From Tessaracoccus massiliensis (GTDB lineage Bacteria > Actinomycetota > Actinomycetes > Propionibacteriales > Propionibacteriaceae): a stretch of 64,000 nucleotides of DNA. Under the pieces are notes generated by a model. The model saw nothing but the letters and a program-made list of their open reading frames with translations. It had not been told where the DNA came from and did no database searches. Within the stretch, counting starts at the first letter, position 1, and the number at the start of each line of letters is the position of its first letter. The DNA lies in assembly GCF_000826065.2 (NCBI RefSeq), contig NZ_LN623542.1, positions 652,715 to 716,714 of the forward strand, given 5' to 3'. Shown here in pieces: positions 17,925-25,988 of the stretch. Position numbers and translations under genes: made by a program.

Positions 17925-17940
17925 GTTCGGTGCACCGAAC
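17925..17940. promoter_or_regulatory. Candidate MntR operator upstream of mntH
   Basis: A perfect 16-bp palindrome, GTTCGGTGCACCGAAC, lies 26 bp before the mntH start, with a possible -10 (GATATT, 17944-17949) next to it. DtxR/MntR proteins bind palindromes of this kind, and an MntR-like gene is adjacent to mntH. Confidence 0.65.
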
Positions 17941-17966
17941 ATTGATATTCATCGCACCGAGGGGGA

Positions 17967-19223
17967 GTGGTGGAAGCGCGCGAGAGGATCGCACCCGCAG
18001 CTACGGACAGGCGGCTTCGGGGCCGGAAGCCGGCCTGGCTGATCGGGCCGGCGCTGGTGGCGGGCGTCGCGTACCTCGACCCGGGCAACGTCGCCGTCAA
18101 CATGTCGGCCGGCGCCCAGTTCGGCTACCTCCTGGTCTGGGTGCTCGTGGTGGCCAACGTCGCGGCATGGCTGATCCAGTACCTGTCTGCGAAGCTGGGG
18201 CTCGCCACCGGCCGGAGCATGGCGGAACTCCTCGGCGAGCGGCTCGGCAGCACCGCCGGCCGTGTCCTCTTCGGGCTGCAGGCCCAGTTCGTCGCAATCG
18301 CCACGGATGTCGCCGAGGTCATCGGCGGCGCAGTGGCCCTCTGGATCCTCTTCGACGTACCCCTCGTGGCGGGCGCGATCATCACCGGGCTGGTCTCGAC
18401 GGTGTTGCTGCTGGTGCAGTCAGAACGCGGCGCGAAGGCCTTCGAGTTCACCATCATGGGCCTGGTGGTCGTCATCGTGCTGGGCTTTTGTTACGGCCTC
18501 TTCCTCGCCCCGCCGGCCCTGGCGGATGTTGCCGGGGGACTGGTGCCCAGGTTCGACGGCGCGCAGTCCGTCCTGCTGGCCGCCAGCATCATGGGGGCCA
18601 CCGTCATGCCGCACGCCATCTATGCGCACTCCTCGCTGGCCCGTGACCGCTTCGGGGCCAGCGACATCGCGCCCGCCCGGCTCATCCGCGCCACCCGGCT
18701 CGACGTGACGATCGCGCTGGGCATCGCCGGGTCCGTCAACCTCGTCATGCTGCTGGTGGCCGCCACGGTGCTGCCCGGGGTTGCGGGAACGGAGAGCCTG
18801 GAGGGCGCGCACCTCGCCATCCACGACGCATTGGGCGCGACCGCGGGGCTGCTGTTCGCCGTCGCCCTGCTCGCCTCCGGGCTGGCGTCGACGGCAGTGG
18901 GCGCTTACGCGGGCAGCGACATCATGGGTGGTCTGTTCCGCACCAAACTGCGGCTCCTCACCCGCCGGTTGCTCACCATCATCCCCGCCATTCTGGTGCT
19001 GGCCAGCGGCATCGACGCCACCTTCGCCCTGGTGCTCAGCCAGGCGATCCTGTCCTTCGGCATCCCGTTCGCCGTCGTCCCTCTGGTGTGGCTCACGGCG
19101 CAGCGCGGCCTGATGGGCGGCTACGTCAACGCCCGCGGCACGACGGTTGCCGGATGGGTGGTCGCCGCCGGGATCATCGCGCTCAACGTGGCGCTGCTGG
19201 CCATGGAACTGGGCGTGGTTTAG
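17967..19223 (+). CDS. mntH: NRAMP-family Mn2+/divalent metal transporter
   Basis: This proton-coupled importer of Mn2+ (and Fe2+) in the inner membrane has 418 residues and about eleven membrane segments. The metal-binding DPGN motif is in VAYLDPGNVAVN (first helix), and the second site is GATVMPHAIYAHS (sixth helix). The start is the GTG at 17967 after GAGGGGGA. The gene is convergent with, and overlaps by 4 bp, the DtxR-family regulator downstream. It follows a palindromic operator. Confidence 0.95.
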   Translation: MVEARERIAPAATDRRLRGRKPAWLIGPALVAGVAYLDPGNVAVNMSAGAQFGYLLVWVLVVANVAAWLIQYLSAKLGLATGRSMAELLGERLGSTAGRVLFGLQAQFVAIATDVAEVIGGAVALWILFDVPLVAGAIITGLVSTVLLLVQSERGAKAFEFTIMGLVVVIVLGFCYGLFLAPPALADVAGGLVPRFDGAQSVLLAASIMGATVMPHAIYAHSSLARDRFGASDIAPARLIRATRLDVTIALGIAGSVNLVMLLVAATVLPGVAGTESLEGAHLAIHDALGATAGLLFAVALLASGLASTAVGAYAGSDIMGGLFRTKLRLLTRRLLTIIPAILVLASGIDATFALVLSQAILSFGIPFAVVPLVWLTAQRGLMGGYVNARGTTVAGWVVAAGIIALNVALLAMELGVV

Positions 19224-19891
19224 GGGCGCACCCAGACGGCGTCGGTGGCGGCGCGGCCCAGGGTGAGGGTCTCGTCGGAGCCGTCGACGGTGACCTCGAT
19301 GCCGCCGGAGTACGGCGCGCCCGGCTTGGCCTCGAGGACGGTGCCGACGCCGATGTTGCGCTCGGCGAAGAACTGCAGCAGGCCGGGGTCGTCGTCGGAG
19401 ATGCGTTCCACTGGGGCGGGGCGGCCCACGCCCAGGTCTGTCAGCGTGATGGCGTGGAGTTGCGCGACGCTGCCGTCGGGGCGGGGGATGGGGTCGCCGT
19501 GGGGGTCGCGCTCCGGGTGGCCCAGGTGCTCGTCGATGCGCTCGATCAGGAAATCCGAGACAGCGTGCTCCAGGTGGTCCGCCTCCACGTGCACCTGGTC
19601 CCAGCGGTAGCCCAGGACCTCCACGAGGAACGTCTCCAGAAGCCGGTGTCGCCTGACCATCGCCACGGCATGCGCGTGGCCCTCGGGGGTCAGGGTCATG
19701 GAGCCGTACGGCGTGTGGTTGACGAGACCGAGTTCGCCCAGCTTGCGCACTCCTTCAGACGCCGTCGAGAGGCGCACCCCGACGCGGGCGGCGACGGCTG
19801 AGGTGGTGACGGGTTCGTCCGACCATTCCCCGAGGCCCCAGATGGCCTTGAGGTAGTTCTGCGTGCTGGTCGACAGCGCCGAGACGGACAT
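19220..19891 (-). CDS. mntR: DtxR/MntR-family metal-dependent regulator
   Basis: The 223-residue repressor has an N-terminal winged HTH (QNYLKAIWGLGE, TTSAVAARVGVRLSTASEGV), then the metal-binding and dimer domain (HRLLETFLVEVLGYRWDQVH, EADHLEHAVSD). A C-terminal SH3/FeoA-like domain ends at WVRP. The metal ligands of DtxR-type proteins (Met/Cys, Glu, His) cannot be assigned safely from reading alone. The convergent overlap with mntH and the palindrome before mntH support a manganese-sensing role. An IdeR-like role remains possible. Confidence 0.85.
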   Translation of the reverse strand: MSVSALSTSTQNYLKAIWGLGEWSDEPVTTSAVAARVGVRLSTASEGVRKLGELGLVNHTPYGSMTLTPEGHAHAVAMVRRHRLLETFLVEVLGYRWDQVHVEADHLEHAVSDFLIERIDEHLGHPERDPHGDPIPRPDGSVAQLHAITLTDLGVGRPAPVERISDDDPGLLQFFAERNIGVGTVLEAKPGAPYSGGIEVTVDGSDETLTLGRAATDAVWVRP

Positions 19892-20010
19892 GCCGGAAGC
19901 CTAACAAGGGTGGCCCCGACCACCATTCAGAAGGAGGGCGCATGGCCGAGAACAGGCGCGATACATATCCGTATCTGGATTGTTTAGTCCTGCCGGAATA
20001 CGATCGAGTA

Positions 20011-20886
20011 ATGGCTTCCCACGAGACGACTTCAACCACAGGTGTGGTACCGCGCATCGAAGCGATGCTGCCCAGCCTCCGCCCAGCCGAGCGGCGCGTC
20101 GCCGAGGCGGTGCTGACCGACCCCGCGGCGGTGGCGCGGGAGTCGATCTCGACCTTCGCTGAGCGTTGCGGCGTCTCCGCCCCCACCGTCGTGCGCTTCT
20201 CCAAGCGGGTGGGTTTGGCCGGCTACCCGCAACTGCGCGTCGCGCTCGCCATGGCCGCAGGCGCTGAGGAGGGCCGGACCGGGCGCCAGATGGCTGCCGG
20301 CATCGTGAGCGCGGGCGACTCGCTGGCCGATATCGCGGCGAAGGTGGCGCACGCCAACGCCAACTCCATCGAGGAGACGCTGGCGGTGCTCGACATGGGC
20401 GCGCTCAAGGCCGCCGTACGCGTCCTGTCGGGTGCTGGGAAGATCGACATGATGGGTATCGGGGCAAGCTCGTTGACCGCCAGCGACCTGGCTGACAAGC
20501 TGCAGCGTTTCGGCTACACCACCTGGCACCACACGGACCGGCACGCGGCAGTGACCGCCTTCGCTCTCCGCGGCAAGAGCGACGTGGTGGTGGGCATCTC
20601 CCACGCCGGCGCCACTGCCGATGTGGTGGAACCACTACGCCTCGCCTCGGGTCTGGGCGCGAAGGTCATTGCCATCACCAGCGATGAGGGCTCGCCATTG
20701 GCGAAGATTGCCGACATCGTGCTGGCCTATCGCTCCAAGGAACCCGCCTTCCGGTTGGGCGCCATGGCCAGCCGTATCGCCCAACTCACCGTCGTGGACT
20801 GCCTGTTGGCAGGCATCGCGATGAAGGAGGTTGATTCTGTGCGTTCCGCGCTGGACAGCACATTCAAGGCCGCCAGCCACCTTTAA
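20011..20886 (+). CDS. MurR/RpiR-family transcriptional regulator
   Basis: The 291 residues have an N-terminal HTH_6 domain (LRPAERRVAEAVLTDPAAV, GVSAPTVVRFSKRVGLAGY) and a SIS sugar-phosphate-binding domain (DMMGIGASSLTASDLADKL, VVVGISHAGATADVVEPL). Such proteins sense phosphosugars. The ATG at 20011 is preceded exactly six bases away by TACGAT (19999-20004), a leaderless-type -10, which supports this start over the upstream ATG at 19942. A short inverted repeat GATAC...GTATC lies upstream. The regulated genes are not obvious locally. Confidence 0.85.
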   Translation: MASHETTSTTGVVPRIEAMLPSLRPAERRVAEAVLTDPAAVARESISTFAERCGVSAPTVVRFSKRVGLAGYPQLRVALAMAAGAEEGRTGRQMAAGIVSAGDSLADIAAKVAHANANSIEETLAVLDMGALKAAVRVLSGAGKIDMMGIGASSLTASDLADKLQRFGYTTWHHTDRHAAVTAFALRGKSDVVVGISHAGATADVVEPLRLASGLGAKVIAITSDEGSPLAKIADIVLAYRSKEPAFRLGAMASRIAQLTVVDCLLAGIAMKEVDSVRSALDSTFKAASHL

Positions 20887-21221
20887 GCGGCTGCCGCTTT
20901 CATCCGGGCCCGCTCGTAGGCGACCAGCGCCGCGCCGGAGAGTTCCGCAGGGCTGGGCCGAGGCGACTTCACCCCGATGCCGGGGCCGGACACCGTCCAG
21001 GAGCCCGACGGCGTGCATTCACTCTTGGCCACCACGACGGAGCCCCGCGGGGTGGGGAAGGACAGGCGGGGGCGGTGGTCGTCCACGACGATCTGCCCCT
21101 CCAGCTCTGGACGCACCGCGATGAGGTGCGACTTGACGGAGAAGATCAGCAGCAGATCTGAGATGCCGGTGTCATCGAGTAATTCGTTCATGCGGATCAC
21201 TCTGCACACCGGCTCTGACAT
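20883..21221 (-). CDS. Hypothetical protein
   Basis: Not recognised. A product of about 112 residues begins MSEPVCRVIRMNELLDDTG and contains PTPRGSVVVAKSECTPSGSW, with an Ala-rich tail. The start may instead be at 21191 (MNELLDDTG). No membrane or metal motif is seen. It converges on the RpiR regulator with a 4-bp overlap and is divergent from lgt. Compact spacing and good codon use suggest it is real. Confidence 0.6.
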   Translation of the reverse strand: MSEPVCRVIRMNELLDDTGISDLLLIFSVKSHLIAVRPELEGQIVVDDHRPRLSFPTPRGSVVVAKSECTPSGSWTVSGPGIGVKSPRPSPAELSGAALVAYERARMKAAAA

Positions 21222-21298
21222 TTTCTGGGCGCGCCGTCTCACGGCCTGCCCTGTGAATGCCCGGCCGGGTTCTTTGGCGGGTATGGGAAACTAGGCCC

Positions 21299-22261
21299 GT
21301 GAACCCACTCGTGCTGACGTTTCCGGATTTCGACCCCGTCGCCTTCAGCGTCTTCGGCTGGCCGGTCCACTGGTACGCGATCATGTACCTCCTCGCGTTC
21401 GCCATGGCTTACGGCCTGATGCGGCGACGCCTGCGGCACGAGCCCTACCGCACCGTCACGAAGCCGGCCCCGTGGACGCCCAACGACATCGAGGACATCC
21501 TCCTGATGGCCATCATCGGTGTGATGGTGGGCGGCAGGCTGGGGTACTGCTTCTTCTACCAACCCTCCTACTACCTCCAGAATCCGCTGGAGATCCTGCA
21601 GTTGTGGGACGGCGGCATGAGCTTCCACGGCGGCGCGGTGGGCGTCGTCCTCGGGATGGCCTGGTACGCGTGGCGCAAGAAGCGGCCCTTCCTGCAGGTG
21701 ACGGACTTCCTCGCGCCCAGCGTCCCCATCGGCCTGGCCGCGGGCCGTTTCGGCAACTTCATCAACGGCGAGCTCTGGGGCCGCCAGGCGTCAGATTCCC
21801 TGCCGTGGGCCATGATCTTCCCCACCGGCGGCGACGTGCCCAGGCACCCGTCGCAGTTGTACCAGATGCTCCTGGAGGGCGTCCTCCTGTTCGTCCTGCT
21901 GTGGCTCTACGCCCGCAAGCCGCGCTTCCGCGGCCAGGTCTCCGGCGCGTTCCTCGCGGGCTACGGCCTGTTCCGGTTCATCGCGGAGTTCTGGCGGGAG
22001 CCGGACGCGCACCTGGGCATCCTGGGTCTGGGTCTCAGCATGGGTCAGTGGCTGTCGTTGCCGATGATCGTGATCGGCGCCACCATGTGGATCTGGGCCC
22101 GCTCCCGGGCTCAGGACGACCGCGAAGAGCCTGTGGACAACCCGGAGGATAACTCCGACGGCGAGCCACTCCCCGACGACGACGTCACCGTCGCCGATGA
22201 GCCCAGCGACACGCCCAGTCAGGCCCAGATCACGCCAGATGAGCCCACCCGGGACGCCTGA
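21299..22261 (+). CDS. lgt: Prolipoprotein diacylglyceryl transferase
   Basis: This enzyme attaches diacylglycerol from phosphatidylglycerol to the lipobox Cys of prolipoproteins in the inner membrane, the first step of lipoprotein maturation. The 320 residues have about seven membrane segments. Signatures are GGRLGYCFFY, GGMSFHGGAVGV with the essential His, and GRFGNFINGELWGR with the essential Arg. A long acidic C-terminal tail is common in actinobacterial Lgt. The GTG at 21299 fits the family start; the frame extends to 21257. It would act on the binding lipoproteins in this window. Confidence 0.95.
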   Translation: MNPLVLTFPDFDPVAFSVFGWPVHWYAIMYLLAFAMAYGLMRRRLRHEPYRTVTKPAPWTPNDIEDILLMAIIGVMVGGRLGYCFFYQPSYYLQNPLEILQLWDGGMSFHGGAVGVVLGMAWYAWRKKRPFLQVTDFLAPSVPIGLAAGRFGNFINGELWGRQASDSLPWAMIFPTGGDVPRHPSQLYQMLLEGVLLFVLLWLYARKPRFRGQVSGAFLAGYGLFRFIAEFWREPDAHLGILGLGLSMGQWLSLPMIVIGATMWIWARSRAQDDREEPVDNPEDNSDGEPLPDDDVTVADEPSDTPSQAQITPDEPTRDA

Positions 22262-22549
22262 TGCATCAGTTATCCACAGCTTGTCGACATCGCAGAGGTC
22301 ACTACGGCGTGTCGTACTTGCCAATGGGGCGTTGACAGGCATGAATGCTGATTCTGCCGACGGCAGGAGGCCTGGGGATAACCACGTGGACAACTCCTGG
22401 CCCGCACAGCCCCTCATGCTGTACGACGGGGATTGCGGCTTCTGCACCGCATCGGCCCACGCGGCCCGGGGGAGATGGTTCGGCGCCCGGGTGGAGGTGC
22501 AGCCCCTCCAAAGTGCCGATCTGGTTGTCCACAACCTCACTGTGGATAA
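22132..22549. repeat. Cluster of DnaA-box-like sites
   Basis: Five 9-mers match TTATCCACA or differ by one or two bases: TGTGGACAA (22132), TTATCCACA (22270), CGTGGACAA (22385), TTGTCCACA (22525) and TGTGGATAA (22541). They span the lgt 3' end and the start of the DCC gene. This may titrate or load DnaA. It lacks the AT-rich unwinding region of an origin. Confidence 0.5.
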
Positions 22550-22766
22550 GTGTGAAGAAACGCTCCACATGGTGGACAGCGACGGCGGGATCCACGTCGG
22601 CAGCGACGCCGTTGCCGCGGTGCTCAGGCACTCGCGCCTGCCCTGGCCGCTGATCGGGGCCGTGTTGCGGCTGCCGGGTGTGCGATCGGTGGCGCAGAAG
22701 GTGTACGCCGTCGTGGCGCGCCATCGCCACCGACTGCCGGGCGGCTCGCCCGCCTGCGAGCTATAG
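22341..22766 (+). CDS. DCC-family thiol-disulfide oxidoreductase-like protein
   Basis: The 141 residues carry the family motif YDGDCGFCTASA (DxxCxxC). The domain ends with LPWPLIGAVLRLPGVRSVAQKVYAVVARHRHRLP, typical of DUF393/DCC proteins, whose activity is poorly defined but thioredoxin-like. The ATG at 22341 was chosen because it lies just before the conserved part; the frame opens at 22197 inside lgt. It is convergent with the ROK pseudogene. Confidence 0.85.
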   Translation: MNADSADGRRPGDNHVDNSWPAQPLMLYDGDCGFCTASAHAARGRWFGARVEVQPLQSADLVVHNLTVDKCEETLHMVDSDGGIHVGSDAVAAVLRHSRLPWPLIGAVLRLPGVRSVAQKVYAVVARHRHRLPGGSPACEL

Positions 22767-24009
22767 GGTCTGGCGGCGGGCCAGCAGCGGGTCGACCCAC
22801 GCCGCCGGATCCCGCATCACGGGCCCGAGCGCGGCCAACCCCGCCCCCATGGCGGCGCGCAGCGGCGCCCGGTCGATGAGCTCCAGTTCGATGCCGGAGT
22901 GCGGTGCCCACAGGACCCGTGTGATGAGGTGCTTGAGCAGCGGTGCCCGTAGCCAGTCGCCCAGCCGGCCGAGGTGGCCGCCCAGGCGCACCGTGCTCAC
23001 ATCGAGCAGATTGAGCGCTGCCCCCAGCGCGATCCCCAACGCCTCCGCCATCCGTTCGACGGCCTCCTCGGCCTGGGTGTCGCCGTCGGCGAGGGCCTGC
23101 AGCACGGCCTCCATGTCGTCGTGGCCGGCGGCCTTGAGGAACGCGCGGAGCCCGGCGACCGTCTCCAGACAGCCCGTGGCCCCGCAGCCGCACAGTTCGC
23201 CGTCGGGATTGACGCAGATGTGGCCCACCTCGCTGGCCCACCCGTGCCGGCCGCTGAGCAGGGATCCGTCCATGGACACGGCCGCGCCGATGCCCACCTC
23301 GCCGGTCACGTACAGGAAGGATGAGCCCGGCTCGTCGCGCAGCACGGTGAGGGCGGAGCAGTCGATGTCGTTGCGCACGGCCAACTCGACGGGTTCGCCC
23401 CGGAAGGTCACATCCCAGTAGCTGCGGGTCGTAGCCCTCCCAGCCGAGGTTCGGTGACCTGACGATGCGCTGCCCTGCCCGGTCCACCAGGCCGGGAACC
23501 GCGAGGATCGCGCCGACGACGCGGGCGCCGTCGGGCACCTCGGCCAGCGTCTCGTGGGCCAGCGTCGACAGGTGCGACATCGCCTCCGCCACGCTGAGGC
23601 TGGTGCTGTCAATGTCGACGGCGTGCCGGGCGACGGTGTCCCCGGTGAGGTCGACGAGCGTGGCCACCATGCGTTCGACGTTGACCTCCAGGCCCAACGC
23701 GAACACCGAACCAGAACGCACCAGGAGTCGCGGAGAAGGTCCTGGTCCTCGGTGCCCCGCACGATGGGGAACGGCGGGCCGTCCGCGTGCGCCCCCGACG
23801 GCCTGGCCCTCGCTGACCAGGCCACCGATGACAAGGTCGTCGACGAGGCGGGAGACCGTGGAGCGGGTCATGCCAAGCCGCCCGGCGATGTCGGCGCGCG
23901 ACACCGAGCCGCTGCTGGCGCGCACCTCACCGAACACCAGCGCCAGATTCTGCGCCCGCACAGACGCCTGCGTCATGCCTGTCGAGTTGGCGGCTTGCGC
24001 CTCGGCCAT
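22761..24009 (-). pseudogene. ROK-family regulator, frameshifted
   Basis: The N-terminal frame gives an HTH (DIAGRLGMTRSTVSRLVDDL) and the first ROK lobe (FALGLEVNVERMVATLVDL, ILAVPGLVDRAGQRIV, NLGWEGYDPQLLG). It loses frame at about 23405-23425. The rest reads in another frame: VELAVRNDIDCSAL, FLYVTGEVGIGAAV, GHICVNPDGELCGCGATGCLE with the ROK zinc site, and ALNLLDVSTVRLGGHLG. A further irregular stretch after GGARGRPA suggests two compensating shifts. If these are not sequencing errors, the regulator is dead. Confidence 0.8.
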
Positions 24010-24099
24010 TGCCCTCCTGGTCCGAAGATTGTTTCGGTTCAGCTCATTGTGGCGGATGGATCGTGCACGCGTGGCCCACCGCGCCAGATGGTGGTGTGC

Positions 24100-24261
24100 T
24101 CAGCTGTCCTCACCAGGCCTGCGGCGGCCCCAGCGCAGGATCCGCCGCAGCTGCACGATGATGAAGAAGACCACCACGACGGCGGCCAGTGTCAGCAGGG
24201 TCAGCGGCAGGGCCGGCACGGCGCCGACGGGTTCGGCCGGGACGTCCAAGGGGAACAACAT
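24100..24261 (-). CDS. Small single-pass membrane protein
   Basis: This 53-residue protein (ATG at 24261, TGA at 24100) has an acidic N-terminus, one strong membrane helix (LPLTLLTLAAVVVVFFIIV) and a very basic tail (QLRRILRWGRRRPG). The charge pattern predicts a cytoplasmic C-terminus. It is not recognised as a named family but looks like a genuine microprotein. It lies upstream of, and in the same direction as, the ROK pseudogene. Confidence 0.6.
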   Translation of the reverse strand: MLFPLDVPAEPVGAVPALPLTLLTLAAVVVVFFIIVQLRRILRWGRRRPGEDS

Positions 24262-24414
24262 GGGCCCATCATGTCACCCCGATGCGGCTCTGGCGTGCAC
24301 GCTTACCCACCGTCAGTGCCCCAGCCGTGCAGGTTCGTGCACGGTTCGCCAAACCGGGGGCGGCGAAATCCGGTCCCACTTAGGGTGATAGAAGGGATCC
24401 CGAGGAGGTTGCTC

Positions 24415-25019
24415 ATGCGCAGGCTGTCTGCTGACGTCGTGGTGATCGGTGGTGGCTCGACGGGCGCCGGCGTGGTGCGGGACGCGGCAATGCGTGGCTA
24501 CCGTGCCGTGCTCGTGGACCGTTCGGACCTGGCGCAAGGCACCACGGCCGGTTCCACGGGCTGCTCCACTCCGGCGGCCGCTATGTGGTCAGCGACCCGG
24601 TGTCGGCCACCGAGTGCGCCGAGGAGAACGTCATCGTCTCGCGCATCCAGGCCCCAGCCGTCGAACGTACGGGCGGCTACTTCGTCGCCGTGCCGGGCGA
24701 CGACCCGGATTTCGGGGATCTCTTCCTGGAAGGCGCCGCGAAGGCCGGGGTGCCCGCCCGGGAGATCGCCGTATCGGAGGTGTTGCGCCGCGAGCCCCGC
24801 CTCAACCCAGGGATCTTCCGCGCCATCGAAGTCGAAGATGCCTCCGTCGACGGCTGGCAGCTCGTCTGGGGCGCGGCGAACTCGGCGCGCCAGTACGGCG
24901 CCGAGATCCTCACCTACCACCCCGTGACGAAGGTCGACGTCGCCGACGGCCAGGTGCGCGCCGTCCACTGCTGCGATGAGCTGAGCACCGATCTGGGCGC
25001 AGTGGTGATGGCTGAGTAG
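24415..25019 (+). pseudogene. Glycerol-3-phosphate dehydrogenase (GlpA-like), frameshifted and truncated
   Basis: The start MRRLSADVVVIGGGSTGAG is an FAD-binding Rossmann motif of FAD-dependent glycerol-3-phosphate dehydrogenases. One base appears to be missing at about 24545 (QGTT then RFHGLLHSGGRYVVSDP in another frame). The rest continues as AEENVIVSRIQAPAVERTGGYFVAVPGDDPDF and EVLRREPRLNPGIF. It ends at a TAG at 25019 after about 200 residues, whereas GlpA has over 500. It is a remnant of anaerobic glycerol oxidation. Confidence 0.8.
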
Positions 25020-25029
25020 GGCCGACGGC

Positions 25030-25053
25030 GCGGCCACCGCCCAGAGTGGCCGC
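25030..25053. terminator. Hairpin downstream of the glycan ABC operon
   Basis: Perfect 8-bp arms GCGGCCAC and GTGGCCGC with an 8-base loop lie between the glpA remnant and the 3' end of the permease gene. The position suits a terminator for the minus-strand operon, although there is no clear T-run. Confidence 0.4.
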
Positions 25054-25076
25054 ACCGCCGTGTCTTGTGGTGGGGC

Positions 25077-25988
25077 TCAGCCCTTGACGGCACCTTCGGT
25101 GATGCCGGCCATGAACTGCTTCGCGCCGAGGGCGAAGATCAGCAGCAGCGGAACGACGGCGATCAGCGATGAGGCCATCAACATGCCGTAGTCCGTGCCG
25201 TGGGCGGTCTTGAGCTGGCTCAGCGCCACCTGCAGCGTCAGCTTCGACGGGTCGTTGAGCACGATCAACGGCCACATGAAGTCGTTCCACGAGCCGATGA
25301 ACGTGAACATCCCGAGGAAAGCCAGCGCCGGGCGGATGGTGGGCAGGCACACGTGCCAGTACTGGCGCAGGAAGCCACAGTTGTCGATGGTGGCGGCCTC
25401 CAACAACTCCTTGGGGAGCGCGTTGGTGGTGTATTGGCGCAGCCAGAACACGCCGAAGGCGCTGGCCAACGACGGGAACACCAGGGCCTTGAGGTCGCCC
25501 ACCCAGCCGAGCTTGCTCATGAACAGGAACTGCGGGATGGTCGCCAACTGCGAGGGCAGCAGGAACGTGGCCATCACGATGGCGAACAGGATGTTCTTGC
25601 CCGGGAAGTCGAACTTCGCGAACGCGAACGCCGCCAACGACGCGATGAGCAGCACCAGCACCGTGACGCTCAACGCCACGACGAGGGTGTTGGACATGGC
25701 GCCCCAGATGTTGATGCGCTCCATGATGGAGCCGTAGTTCTGGGTCAGTTTCTCGCCCGGGGTCATCACCGGCGGATACTTGTAGATCACCGATGAGTCG
25801 TGGGTGGACAGCACGAACATCCAGTAGAACGGGAACAGCGAGATCAGGCCGCCGATGATTAGCGCAACGTGGCGCAGCAGATCGGCGGGCCGGAACCGAC
25901 GGCGGTGCCGCCTCGTGGGCCGGCTGCTGGTTTCGATCGCCGCCCCGGCGAGGGCCGGGGCGACGGCGCGAGCATTCATCGAACTCAT
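25077..25988 (-). CDS. Glycan ABC transporter permease (MalG type)
   Basis: This 303-residue membrane permease is the last gene of the importer operon. After a long basic N-terminus (RPTRRHRRRFR) come six membrane segments. The EAA loop is PKELLEAATIDNCGFLRQYW, and the tail is FALGAKQFMAGITEGAVKG. The ATG overlaps the stop of the partner permease (ATGA at 25985-25988). It probably imports oligosaccharides degraded by the glycosidases that start at 29255. Confidence 0.92.
   Translation of the reverse strand: MSSMNARAVAPALAGAAIETSSRPTRRHRRRFRPADLLRHVALIIGGLISLFPFYWMFVLSTHDSSVIYKYPPVMTPGEKLTQNYGSIMERINIWGAMSNTLVVALSVTVLVLLIASLAAFAFAKFDFPGKNILFAIVMATFLLPSQLATIPQFLFMSKLGWVGDLKALVFPSLASAFGVFWLRQYTTNALPKELLEAATIDNCGFLRQYWHVCLPTIRPALAFLGMFTFIGSWNDFMWPLIVLNDPSKLTLQVALSQLKTAHGTDYGMLMASSLIAVVPLLLIFALGAKQFMAGITEGAVKG

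Noticed and set aside
22132-22549. Replication origin
   Set aside because: DnaA boxes are present, but there is no AT-rich unwinding region and no dnaA/dnaN genes; treated as a box cluster only.
24262-24414. tRNA or riboswitch in the gap before glpA
   Set aside because: No T-loop or acceptor pairing and no recognisable riboswitch core could be found by eye.
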